From NCBI GenBank assembly GCA_011330835.1, contig DRPO01000136.1, positions 1-12,599 on the forward strand: a stretch of DNA of 12,599 nucleotides, written 5' to 3'. The notes below the pieces were generated by a model. The model saw only the letters and a list, made by a program, of their open reading frames with translations. It did not search any database and was not told the DNA's origin. The DNA comes from Gammaproteobacteria bacterium (GTDB lineage: Bacteria > Pseudomonadota > Gammaproteobacteria > UWMA-0217). Below, piece by piece: positions 1 through 6,680 of this stretch. Every line of letters begins with the position of its first letter. Position 1 is the stretch's first letter. The translations under genes were made by a program, and so were the position numbers.

Positions 1-48
1 GGGACGCCGGCGCTCCCGGGGCGCTGGGAGCGCCGGCATCTTGCCGGC
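1..48. repeat. Inverted pair of REP-like palindromes
   Basis: Positions 26-48 hold a 23-base unit of the form GGGAGCGCCGGC, five variable bases (ATCTT), then GCCGGC. Positions 1-17 are the same unit on the opposite strand, cut by the window edge. The two face each other 8 bases apart, so 6-17 and 26-37 can form a perfect 12-bp stem. The same unit recurs twice at 11641-11820, which makes it a dispersed repeat. It lies just past the 3' end of yggS and could stabilise or end that transcript, although there is no T-run. No REP-associated transposase gene is seen here. Confidence 0.75.
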
Positions 49-87
49 AACGGTGTTTGAGCGTTTCGCCAGGGAACGCGCCTGACA

Positions 88-798
88 TCACCTCGCGCCA
101 AAAATCGCCGTGCCGATCCGCACGATGGTCGCGCCTTCGGCGATGGCGGCGGGGAAGTCGCCGGACATGCCCATGGAGAGCGTGTCGAGGGCGTAGCCTT
201 GGGCGTTGAGCGATTCCAGCGCCTTGCGGAGCCGGGCGAACTGGCGGCGGTTTTGGTCGAAATCAGGGGAGGGGCGCGGGATGCACATCAGGCCCCGCAA
301 GACGAGGTTGGGGAGTTCGACGACCTCGGCGCACAGCGCGGGGAGCTGGTCGAGGCTGACGCCGGATTTGGTGTTTTCCGCATCGATGTTGACCTGGATG
401 CAGACTTGCAGCGGGGCGGCGCCTTCCGGGCGTTGGCGGGACAGACGAGCGGCGGTTTTCAGCCGGTCGACGCTGTGCGCCCAGTCCGCCCGGGCTGCGA
501 TAATCCGCGTCTTGTTGCTCTGGATCGGGCCGATGAAATGCCATTCGATGGCGGCGTCGGCCAGCGCTTCGGCCTTGGCGTCGAGTTCCTGGGCGTAGTT
601 TTCGCCGAAACGGGTCTGGCCGCAATGGAGGGCGGCCTGGATGTCGTGAACCGGTTTGGTCTTGCTGACCGCGAGCAGGGCGACGCTGCCGCTTTCGCGA
701 TGATAGCGGCTCTCGCATTCGCGGAGGGTTTCGATCTGTCTTGCGAGGCGGTCACAGAGGGCCGACCTGTGGCTGAGACCTTTGTCCTGTTGGTTCAT
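88..798 (-). CDS. yggS: YggS/PROSC family PLP-binding protein
   Basis: This is a pyridoxal-phosphate homeostasis protein of the YggS/PLPBP family, a single-domain fold-type III TIM barrel. In well-studied members it has no known catalytic activity; it buffers PLP and its loss disturbs amino- and keto-acid balance. The 236 residues match the family's usual length (E. coli about 234). The PLP lysine is K46 in AVSKTKP, followed by FGENYAQE, WHFIGPIQSNK and the C-terminal phosphate-binding stretch MGMSGDF...IRIGTAIFG-type (here VRIGTAIFG). The ATG at 798 lacks a strong ribosome binding site, but the N-terminus aligns well with the family. It is divergent from pilT with 50 bp between starts, the arrangement known from Pseudomonas. 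That link is positional; no pilus role is implied. Confidence 0.95.
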   Translation of the reverse strand: MNQQDKGLSHRSALCDRLARQIETLRECESRYHRESGSVALLAVSKTKPVHDIQAALHCGQTRFGENYAQELDAKAEALADAAIEWHFIGPIQSNKTRIIAARADWAHSVDRLKTAARLSRQRPEGAAPLQVCIQVNIDAENTKSGVSLDQLPALCAEVVELPNLVLRGLMCIPRPSPDFDQNRRQFARLRKALESLNAQGYALDTLSMGMSGDFPAAIAEGATIVRIGTAIFGAR

Positions 799-848
799 GA
801 CGGGCGTAGGTAGATTGTGCGGGATGACGACGAGCGTAAGGATACGAC

Positions 849-1883
849 ATGGATATTACCCAACTTCTCGCCTTTGGCGTTAAAAACGGCGCCTCCGACC
901 TGCACCTCTCCGCCGGATTGCCGCCCATGATCCGGGTGGATGGCGACGTGCGCAAGCTGAATGTGCCCGCGATGGATCACAAGCAGGTGCACGCCATGAT
1001 CTACGACATCATGAACGATCGCCAGCGCAAGGACTATGAGGAGCATCTGGAGGCGGATTTCTCGTTCGAGGTGCCGAGCCTGGCGCGCTTCCGGGTCAAC
1101 GCCTTTACCCAGAACCGGGGCGCGGGCGCGGTGTTTAGAACCATTCCGACCGAGATCCTGACGCTCGAGGATCTGAAAACCCCGCCCATCTTCAGGCAGA
1201 TCGCGGCCTATCCCCGGGGGCTTGTGCTGGTGACCGGGCCGACCGGTTCGGGCAAGTCGACGACGCTGGCGGCGATGATCGATTACAAGAACGAAAACGA
1301 GTTCGGCCATATTCTGACCATCGAGGATCCGATCGAATTCGTCCATGAATCGAAGCGCTGTCTGATCAACCAGCGCGAAGTGCATCGCGACACCCACAGC
1401 TTCGACGCGGCCCTGCGCTCCGCGCTGCGGGAAGATCCCGATACCATCCTGGTCGGCGAATTGCGCGACCTGGAAACCATCCGGCTGGCGTTGAGCGCGG
1501 CGGAAACCGGACACCTGGTTTTCGGCACGCTGCACACCACCTCCGCCGCGAAAACGATCGACCGGGTCGTGGATGTCTTTCCCTCCGCCGAGAAATCGAT
1601 GATCCGCACCATGCTGTCCGAATCGCTGCGCGCGGTGATTTCACAAACCCTGCTGAAAAAGAACGGCGGCGGTCGAGTGGCCGCGCACGAAATCATGATC
1701 GGCACGCCGGCGATCCGCAACCTGATCCGAGAAAACAAGGTGGCGCAGATGTATTCGGCGATCCAGACGGGCCAGCCGGAAGGCATGAACACGCTGGATC
1801 AGTCGCTGCAGGACCTGGTCAGTCAGGGCGTGGTGAGCCGCGAGGACGCGCGCGCCAAGGCGGCCATGCCCAATTCCATCTGA
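849..1883 (+). CDS. pilT: Type IV pilus retraction ATPase PilT
   Basis: PilT is the hexameric cytoplasmic motor that depolymerises type IV pili, powering twitching and DNA uptake. It is 344 residues, the same length as Pseudomonas PilT. An N-terminal PAS-like domain (about 1-100, with GASDLHLSAG at 14-23) precedes a RecA-like secretion ATPase domain. Visible motifs are Walker A GPTGSGKS (130-137), Asp box LTIEDPIEF (156-164), Walker B LVGELRD with E204, and His box with H222 and H229. The PilT-specific AIRNLIRE retraction motif is at 288-295. All catalytic residues are present. AAGGA at 838-842 is a good ribosome binding site six bases before the ATG. It is first in a likely four-gene operon, 15 bp ahead of pilU. 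Confidence 0.97.
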   Translation: MDITQLLAFGVKNGASDLHLSAGLPPMIRVDGDVRKLNVPAMDHKQVHAMIYDIMNDRQRKDYEEHLEADFSFEVPSLARFRVNAFTQNRGAGAVFRTIPTEILTLEDLKTPPIFRQIAAYPRGLVLVTGPTGSGKSTTLAAMIDYKNENEFGHILTIEDPIEFVHESKRCLINQREVHRDTHSFDAALRSALREDPDTILVGELRDLETIRLALSAAETGHLVFGTLHTTSAAKTIDRVVDVFPSAEKSMIRTMLSESLRAVISQTLLKKNGGGRVAAHEIMIGTPAIRNLIRENKVAQMYSAIQTGQPEGMNTLDQSLQDLVSQGVVSREDARAKAAMPNSI

Positions 1884-1898
1884 CCCGGGGGGGATGCC

Positions 1899-3059
1899 AT
1901 GAATCGCGACCAGGCGACCGAATTTGTCTACGACCTGCTGCGCAACATGATCGAGCGCGACGGCGCCGACCTGTTCATCAGCGCGGCGGTTCCGCCGAGC
2001 ATCAAGATCGACGGGCAGGTCAACCGGCTGACCGACCAGCCGCTGACGGCCAATCACACCCAGATCCTGATTCGTTCGCTGATGAACGATCGGCAACTCG
2101 CCGAGTTCGAGCAGAACAAGGAAATCAATTTCGCGATTTCGGTGCCGGGCCTGTCGCGTTTCCGGGTCAACGCCTTTGTGCAGAAAGGCGCCTGGGGCGC
2201 GGTGTTGCGGGCCATCAAGCACGATATTCCTTCTCTTGCCGACATCAACATGCCGCCGGTGATGAAAGAGATCGTCATGAGTTCGCGCGGGCTGGTGATC
2301 CTGGTCGGCGGCACCGGCTCGGGCAAATCGACGACGCTGGCGGCGATGATGGGCTATCGCAATCTCAACAGTCATGGACATATCATCACTATCGAGGATC
2401 CCATCGAGTTCGTGCACGAGCATCGCGGCTGCATCGTCACCCAGCGGGAAATCGGCGTCGATACCGAGTCGTATGAGATCGCGCTGAAAAACGCGCTGCG
2501 TCAGTCGCCCGACGTGATCATGATCGGCGAGATCCGGGATCGCGAGACCATGGAGCACGCGATCACCTTCTCCGAGGCGGGACATCTTTGCCTGGCGACG
2601 CTGCACGCCAATTCCGCCAACCAGGCGATCGACCGGATCATCAACTTCTTCCCGGAAGAGCGCCGCCAGCAACTGTTCATGGACCTGTCGATGAACCTCA
2701 GGGCGTTGATTTCTCAGCGGCTGGTGCGCCGCGCCGACAGGATGGGGCGCGCGCCGGCGGTCGAGATATTGATCAATTCGCCGCTGATGGCGGATCTGAT
2801 TCTCAAGGGCGACATTTCCGCGATGAAGGAACTGGTGGCGCGTTCCACGGAACAGGGCATGCAGACCTTCGACCAGGCGCTTTTCAAGTTGTTCGAAGCG
2901 GGAACGATCGATTACTACGAAGCGCTGCGCAACGCGGACTCGGTCAATGACCTGAGGCTGAAAATCAAACTGGAAAGCAAGCGCAGCGGCAATCAAGACT
3001 TGCTTGCAGGCACTGAAAAGTTGGAAATGGAAAGCGGCGACTCCGGATCGCTGATCTGA
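1899..3059 (+). CDS. pilU: PilU, accessory type IV pilus retraction ATPase
   Basis: PilU is a PilT paralogue that, in species tested, works with PilT to strengthen retraction and usually depends on it. It has 386 residues, close to the roughly 380 expected. Visible motifs are GADLFISAAVPPS (22-34), Walker A GGTGSGKS (137-144), Asp box ITIEDPIEF, Walker B MIGEIRD with E211, and His box GHLCLATLHAN with H229 and H236. The stretches GCIVTQRE, STEQGMQTFDQAL and DLRLKIKL are strongly PilU-like, and the PilT motif AIRNLIRE is replaced by LMADLILK. The C-terminus after about residue 358 is a short polar tail. A G-rich ribosome binding site lies in the 15-bp gap after pilT, so co-transcription is likely. 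It shares short near-identical DNA tracts with both neighbouring paralogues. Confidence 0.95.
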   Translation: MNRDQATEFVYDLLRNMIERDGADLFISAAVPPSIKIDGQVNRLTDQPLTANHTQILIRSLMNDRQLAEFEQNKEINFAISVPGLSRFRVNAFVQKGAWGAVLRAIKHDIPSLADINMPPVMKEIVMSSRGLVILVGGTGSGKSTTLAAMMGYRNLNSHGHIITIEDPIEFVHEHRGCIVTQREIGVDTESYEIALKNALRQSPDVIMIGEIRDRETMEHAITFSEAGHLCLATLHANSANQAIDRIINFFPEERRQQLFMDLSMNLRALISQRLVRRADRMGRAPAVEILINSPLMADLILKGDISAMKELVARSTEQGMQTFDQALFKLFEAGTIDYYEALRNADSVNDLRLKIKLESKRSGNQDLLAGTEKLEMESGDSGSLI

Positions 3060-3087
3060 ATCGGTTGCACGCAGGGACGAAGGCAAA

Positions 3088-4257
3088 ATGAAGATCGAAT
3101 CCTATCTCAGATACATGGCGGAGAAGCGCGCCTCGGATCTATTTCTGACCACGGGCGCGCCGCCCAGCATCAAGATCGATGGCGAGTTGATCCCCGTTAC
3201 CACGACACCCCTGGAGCGCGGCGTAACCGCCAGGATCGCCAACGAACTGATGGACTCGGAGCAACGGGCCGAATTTACCCGCCAGCTGGAAATGAACGTG
3301 GGTTTCTCGCTGGAAGATGTCGGGCGGTTCAGGATTAACATCTACCGCCAGCGAGGAGAAGTTTCGATCGTCATTCGCTATATCCGGCTGGACATCGCCA
3401 GCCCGGACGAGTTGGGTTTGCCACCGGTCATCAAGTCCTTTGCGATGGAGAAAAAAGGTCTGTTGCTGGTGGTCGGGGCGACTGGCTCGGGTAAATCGAC
3501 GACCCTGGCTTCCCTGATCGATGCGCGGAACCGGGCGATGGCCGGCCATATCCTGACCATCGAGGATCCCATCGAATTCGCGTTCTCGCACAAGAAATCC
3601 ATCGTCAGCCAGCGCGAGGTGGGTATCGATACACTCAGCTACGCCAACGCGCTGCGCGAGGCGCTGCGCGAGGCGCCGGATGTCATCATGATCGGCGAGA
3701 TCCGGGATCGGGAATCGATGGAAGCGGCCCTGTCGTTGTCCGATACCGGACACCTGGTGCTGGCGACGCTGCACGCGGTCAACGCCAACCAGGCGCTCGA
3801 CCGGATCATCAACATGTTTCCCCAGGAACACCACGCCAAGCTGTTGCAGGATCTTTCCTTGAACCTGCGGGCCATTGTGTCGCAACGGCTGATCAAGGGG
3901 AAACACAACGGACGGGTCGCGGCGGTCGAGGTGCTGGTCAATACGCCTTTCGTGAGCGAACTGATCGCGGCGGGCAAGGTCAGCGAACTCAAGGGGGCGA
4001 TGGAAAACGATACCAGCGGCGGCATGCAGACTTTCGATCAGGCGCTGATCGACCTTTTCAAGAATGGTCTCATCGGTCACGAGGAAACGCTGGCCAACGC
4101 GGATTCTCCAAACAATATCAAGTGGCAATTGAACTACGGGGTGGATCTGACCGAGTCCAGCATTCAGCCCTCGCTGACATCCAAGTTCACGTCGGGGGGC
4201 GTCGACGCCAGCGCCTTTGATCTCAAATTCAATCCATCCGATTCGTCGACAAGCTGA
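3088..4257 (+). CDS. Third PilT/PilU-family pilus ATPase (PilU-like)
   Basis: This is a 389-residue second PilU-like ATPase, third in the tandem set. Visible motifs are RASDLFLTTGAPPS (14-27), Walker A GATGSGKS (130-137), Asp box LTIEDPIEF (156-164), Walker B MIGEIRD with E204, and His box GHLVLATLHAV with H222 and H229. No catalytic residue is missing, so it should be active. GGMQTFDQAL resembles PilU, and the PilT motif AIRNLIRE is replaced by FVSELIAAG. It differs from the gene upstream in the segment after the Asp box (AFSHKKSIVSQRE instead of VHEHRGCIVTQRE) and in a Ser/Thr/Asp-rich tail from about residue 350. Ribosome binding site GAAGG is at 3079-3083. By inference it is a further accessory retraction motor, or serves another pilus type; the sequence does not settle which. 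The name pilU2 would be a convenience only. Confidence 0.88.
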   Translation: MKIESYLRYMAEKRASDLFLTTGAPPSIKIDGELIPVTTTPLERGVTARIANELMDSEQRAEFTRQLEMNVGFSLEDVGRFRINIYRQRGEVSIVIRYIRLDIASPDELGLPPVIKSFAMEKKGLLLVVGATGSGKSTTLASLIDARNRAMAGHILTIEDPIEFAFSHKKSIVSQREVGIDTLSYANALREALREAPDVIMIGEIRDRESMEAALSLSDTGHLVLATLHAVNANQALDRIINMFPQEHHAKLLQDLSLNLRAIVSQRLIKGKHNGRVAAVEVLVNTPFVSELIAAGKVSELKGAMENDTSGGMQTFDQALIDLFKNGLIGHEETLANADSPNNIKWQLNYGVDLTESSIQPSLTSKFTSGGVDASAFDLKFNPSDSSTS

Positions 4258-4288
4258 TTCGGCGAACGAAAAGCTCAGGGAGGAGTTC

Positions 4289-5362
4289 ATGGCGACAACA
4301 CAATTCCGGAGAGCGGCGTTTACCGGAGCGGGAAAGCATTCCCTGGTTTCCAATGCCTGTTTCCGGATGATTTTTCGTTCCGGCGTCGCTTTGGCTTTCG
4401 CCATTGTTTTGCTCCAGAGCGCGGCCGAACTGTTTGGCGCGCGACGTGACTTTTCGGGAACAGCGCAATGGATTGCGTCCGTTGAGCATGAAAAGGCCGC
4501 CGATCCCTTCGCATCGGCGCCATTGCTGCTGGCCATCGATGGTCCGGGTCGTTCACGGCGCGTACGGGTGCTGAGCGCGTCGGGGGAGCGCAAGGCTCCT
4601 TTGGAAAGCGGCGCCACGGATCACTCTTCGACGCCATCATCAAACAACAGCCTGGCCCTGTCGTTCTCCGGCAAGGGCGGAGAAAGGCTCGATGGACAAG
4701 CCTGCCTGCCGGAAGGGTGTTCCGAGGTGATCGATTTGGCGAGTCTGGCGATGGCGCCGGCGCCTGGCGCGCCATCGAAGCGGGAGTTGTTGAAACAGCA
4801 CTTTGGACAGGTCGTGGATCTCGAAAAACCCCGATATTCAAAGTACGACCGCTATTTCAGGAAATATGTGCGCAAATATTTTGGCGAATCTGTCGATTGG
4901 CGATGGTTCAAGGCGCAGGCGTTTGTCGAATCCAATCTGAAAAAGAACTCCCGCAGCCACGCCGGCGCGGTAGGGGTCATGCAGATCCTTCCGCGGACCT
5001 TTGAGCAGATCAAGCGGACCAATCGTTTTTTTCGCGGAAAATCCGTCTACCAGCCCGAGTGGAATATCGCCGCCGGCATCTACTACAGCCGACTGCTGAT
5101 GAAGCGGATCAAACCGGTTGCCCCGCCGGGCGAGCGCTTGCAACTGATGTTCGCCTGCTACAACGCGGGGCCGACCCGAATACTCGGCCTGGAAGGCGAG
5201 ACGCCTCCGCGGGAACTCAGCCTGTCCCGGGTGCTGCCCGCATTGCCGAGAGAAACGCGCAATTACTTGAAACGGATCAATGTGCTGATGTTGAAGTATC
5301 GCGAGGGCCCGGAGCATGAGTTGACGCTGTCCGGGACGCCGGAAGGACACAGGGCGTCGTAA
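4289..5362 (+). CDS. SLT-domain lytic transglycosylase, membrane-anchored
   Basis: This is a predicted lytic transglycosylase that would cleave peptidoglycan between N-acetylmuramic acid and N-acetylglucosamine in the periplasm. The ATG at 4289 is chosen because a strong ribosome binding site (GGGAGGAG, 4278-4285) precedes it. An in-frame ATG at 4217 would overlap the upstream gene by 41 bases. The 357-residue product has one hydrophobic N-terminal segment (about 27-48), read as a signal anchor or uncleaved signal. A low-complexity linker (about 60-165) follows, then a C-terminal SLT domain (about 185-325). Catalytic Glu is E214 in QAFVESN, followed by GAVGVMQILPRTF (226-238), NIAAGIYYS and CYNAGPTRI. 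The domain resembles the MltF-type C-terminal lysozyme-like fold. It starts 31 bp after the third pilus ATPase, which suggests a role in making room for or remodelling the wall around the pilus machine; that is inference. Confidence 0.88.
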   Translation: MATTQFRRAAFTGAGKHSLVSNACFRMIFRSGVALAFAIVLLQSAAELFGARRDFSGTAQWIASVEHEKAADPFASAPLLLAIDGPGRSRRVRVLSASGERKAPLESGATDHSSTPSSNNSLALSFSGKGGERLDGQACLPEGCSEVIDLASLAMAPAPGAPSKRELLKQHFGQVVDLEKPRYSKYDRYFRKYVRKYFGESVDWRWFKAQAFVESNLKKNSRSHAGAVGVMQILPRTFEQIKRTNRFFRGKSVYQPEWNIAAGIYYSRLLMKRIKPVAPPGERLQLMFACYNAGPTRILGLEGETPPRELSLSRVLPALPRETRNYLKRINVLMLKYREGPEHELTLSGTPEGHRAS

Positions 5363-5382
5363 AACGGTGTGAACCCCGCCCC

Positions 5383-5455
5383 GTCATTCCCGCGAAAGCG
5401 GGAATCCAAGGCAGCGTCGTGGATTCCGGGTCTCCGTTTCTCCGCCTGGAATGAC
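5383..5455. repeat. Intergenic repeat of nested inverted repeats (dRS3-like core)
   Basis: A 73-bp unit is bounded by GTCATTCC and GGAATGAC; pairing extends outward to 11 bp (5380-5390 with 5448-5458). Inside, 5386-5405 is ATTCCCGCGAAAGCGGGAAT, an 8-bp stem capped by a GAAA tetraloop that fits the ATTCCC-N8-GGGAAT pattern of the Neisseria dRS3 repeat. A further 8-bp inverted pair (5401-5408 with 5420-5427) competes with it. Related GTCATTCCCGCG sequences are common intergenic repeats in many Proteobacteria. It starts 20 bases after the transglycosylase stop and may act as a 3' stabiliser or weak terminator. Confidence 0.75.
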
Positions 5456-5466
5456 GGGTGGGGGCT

Positions 5467-5495
5467 TTGCGCCAACTCGGAGTTTCAAGGATAAT
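5467..5495 (+). promoter_or_regulatory. Candidate sigma70 promoter upstream of rlmN
   Basis: A -35 like TTGCGC (5467-5472, three of six consensus bases) and a -10 like GATAAT (5490-5495, five of six) are separated by exactly 17 bases. This is the best promoter-like pair I see in the 5363-5573 gap. A start near 5502 would lie just before the hairpin at 5509-5531, so the transcript could be attenuated. A second weak candidate is an extended -10, TG-C-TATTTT at 5535-5543, downstream of that hairpin. Confidence 0.4.
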
Positions 5496-5508
5496 GGATC
5501 ATCCGCTC

Positions 5509-5534
5509 AACCCGCAGTTTTTTCGCGGGTTTTG
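5509..5534 (+). terminator. Hairpin terminator between transglycosylase and rlmN
   Basis: AACCCGC (5509-5515) pairs perfectly with GCGGGTT (5525-5531) across a nine-base loop, and TTTTG follows within a T-rich stretch. This fits a modest Rho-independent terminator reading rightward, ending the pilus/transglycosylase operon. The T-tail is short and stems are only 7 bp, so termination may be partial. The opposite strand has no T-tail after the stem. Confidence 0.55.
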
Positions 5535-5573
5535 TGCTATTTTGGGGTAGTCTGAAACTGTTGGGAAAAGCGC

Positions 5574-6680
5574 TTGTCCGAATCACTGAGCACCAATTTG
5601 TTGAACCTGTCGCAGGCCGGGCTGGGCGAGTTTTTCAGCTCGCTGGGCGAGCCGGGTTTTCGCGCGCGGCAGGTGTTCAAGTGGATTCACCAGGCGGGAG
5701 CCGACCGGTTCGATGTGATGACCAATGTGAGCAAGGCGCTGCGGGCCCGGCTGGGGGAGATCGCGGAGATTCGGGCGCCTGAAGTGGTGATGGAGCAACC
5801 GTCGTCGGATGGTACGCGCAAGTGGCTGTTGCGACTCGAGGACGGGCAGTGCATCGAGATGGTGTTCATCCCGGAATCCGGGCGTGGCACGTTGTGCGTT
5901 TCCTCGCAGGTGGGCTGCGCGCTGGATTGCACTTTTTGTTCGACGGCCCGGCAGGGCTTCAACCGCAATTTGTCGCTGTCCGAGATCGTTGGCCAGCTCT
6001 GGCTGGCGGAGCGTCTGTTGTCGCCGGATCGTCAGCGGCGCGTGGTCTCGAACGTAGTGATGATGGGCATGGGCGAGCCGCTGCTGAATTTCTCCAATGT
6101 GGTCGAGGCGATGCGCATCATGCTGGACGACAACGCCTACGGGTTGAGCAAACGGCGGCTGACGCTCAGTACTTCCGGAGTCGTCCCGGCGCTGGACCGT
6201 CTCGGCGAAGAGGTCGATGTGTCGCTGGCGATTTCGCTGCACGCGCCGAACAACCCGTTGCGCGACAAGCTCGTGCCGATCAATCGCAAATATCCCATCG
6301 AGATGCTGATGGCCGCCTGCCAGCGTTTTCTGGAGCGCAAGGCGCAGCGCGACCGGGTGACGATCGAGTATGTCATGCTGGATGGCGTCAACGATACGCC
6401 GGCCCACGCCCGCGAGCTGATCGCGCTGCTCCGCGATTTGCCGTCCAAGGTCAACCTCATCCCTTTCAATTCCTTTCCCGGGGCGCGCTACCGCTGTTCT
6501 TCCCGGAACCGGATCAATCGTTTCCGCGACATGCTGTACGCCAGCGGGATCAATACCATCACCCGCAAGACCCGGGGGGAGGATATCGACGCCGCTTGCG
6601 GACAACTGGCCGGGCAGGTCAATGATCGCAGCCGGCGGGTGATGCATTTCCGGCGTCTTGAAGACAATCTGGCTTCATGA
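5574..6680 (+). CDS. rlmN: RlmN, dual 23S rRNA/tRNA adenine-C2 methyltransferase
   Basis: RlmN is a radical-SAM enzyme that methylates C2 of A2503 in 23S rRNA and of A37 in certain tRNAs, supporting translational accuracy. The 368-residue product has the iron-sulfur motif CxxxCxxC at C115, C119 and C122. It also has the two catalytic cysteines that correspond to E. coli C118 and C355: C108 in TLCVSSQ and C342 in DAACGQLAG. VMMGMGEPLLN and LSTSGVVP are further hallmarks. The start is TTG at 5574: GGGA sits seven bases upstream and an in-frame TGA at 5553 rules out a longer protein. The stop overlaps the next ATG in an ATGA. It heads a six-gene block and has its own upstream regulatory region. 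Confidence 0.96.
   Translation: MSESLSTNLLNLSQAGLGEFFSSLGEPGFRARQVFKWIHQAGADRFDVMTNVSKALRARLGEIAEIRAPEVVMEQPSSDGTRKWLLRLEDGQCIEMVFIPESGRGTLCVSSQVGCALDCTFCSTARQGFNRNLSLSEIVGQLWLAERLLSPDRQRRVVSNVVMMGMGEPLLNFSNVVEAMRIMLDDNAYGLSKRRLTLSTSGVVPALDRLGEEVDVSLAISLHAPNNPLRDKLVPINRKYPIEMLMAACQRFLERKAQRDRVTIEYVMLDGVNDTPAHARELIALLRDLPSKVNLIPFNSFPGARYRCSSRNRINRFRDMLYASGINTITRKTRGEDIDAACGQLAGQVNDRSRRVMHFRRLEDNLAS

Noticed and set aside
199..813. Plus-strand open frame (204 codons) across yggS
   Set aside because: It is the antisense shadow of yggS, whose PLP lysine motif and full family length are clear.
799..848. Divergent promoter pair between yggS and pilT
   Set aside because: A promoter must lie near here, but the only candidate (TTGGTT with TAGATT, 15-base spacing) is too weak to call.
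1641..3086. Long minus-strand open frame (481 codons) opposite pilU
   Set aside because: It is fully antisense to pilU, has Arg/His/Asp-rich low-quality composition and no recognisable domain; long antisense frames are expected in GC-rich coding DNA.
4217..4288. Longer start for the transglycosylase at 4217
   Set aside because: It would overlap the upstream gene by 41 bases with no binding site, while the ATG at 4289 has a strong one and leads into the membrane segment.
3139..4617. Minus-strand open frame (492 codons) opposite the third pilus ATPase and the transglycosylase start
   Set aside because: It crosses two well-supported plus-strand genes and shows no domain or credible start; it is a shadow of their codon structure.
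5383..5405. CRISPR-like repeat
   Set aside because: There is a single palindromic unit without regularly spaced copies or spacers, so it is a dispersed intergenic repeat.
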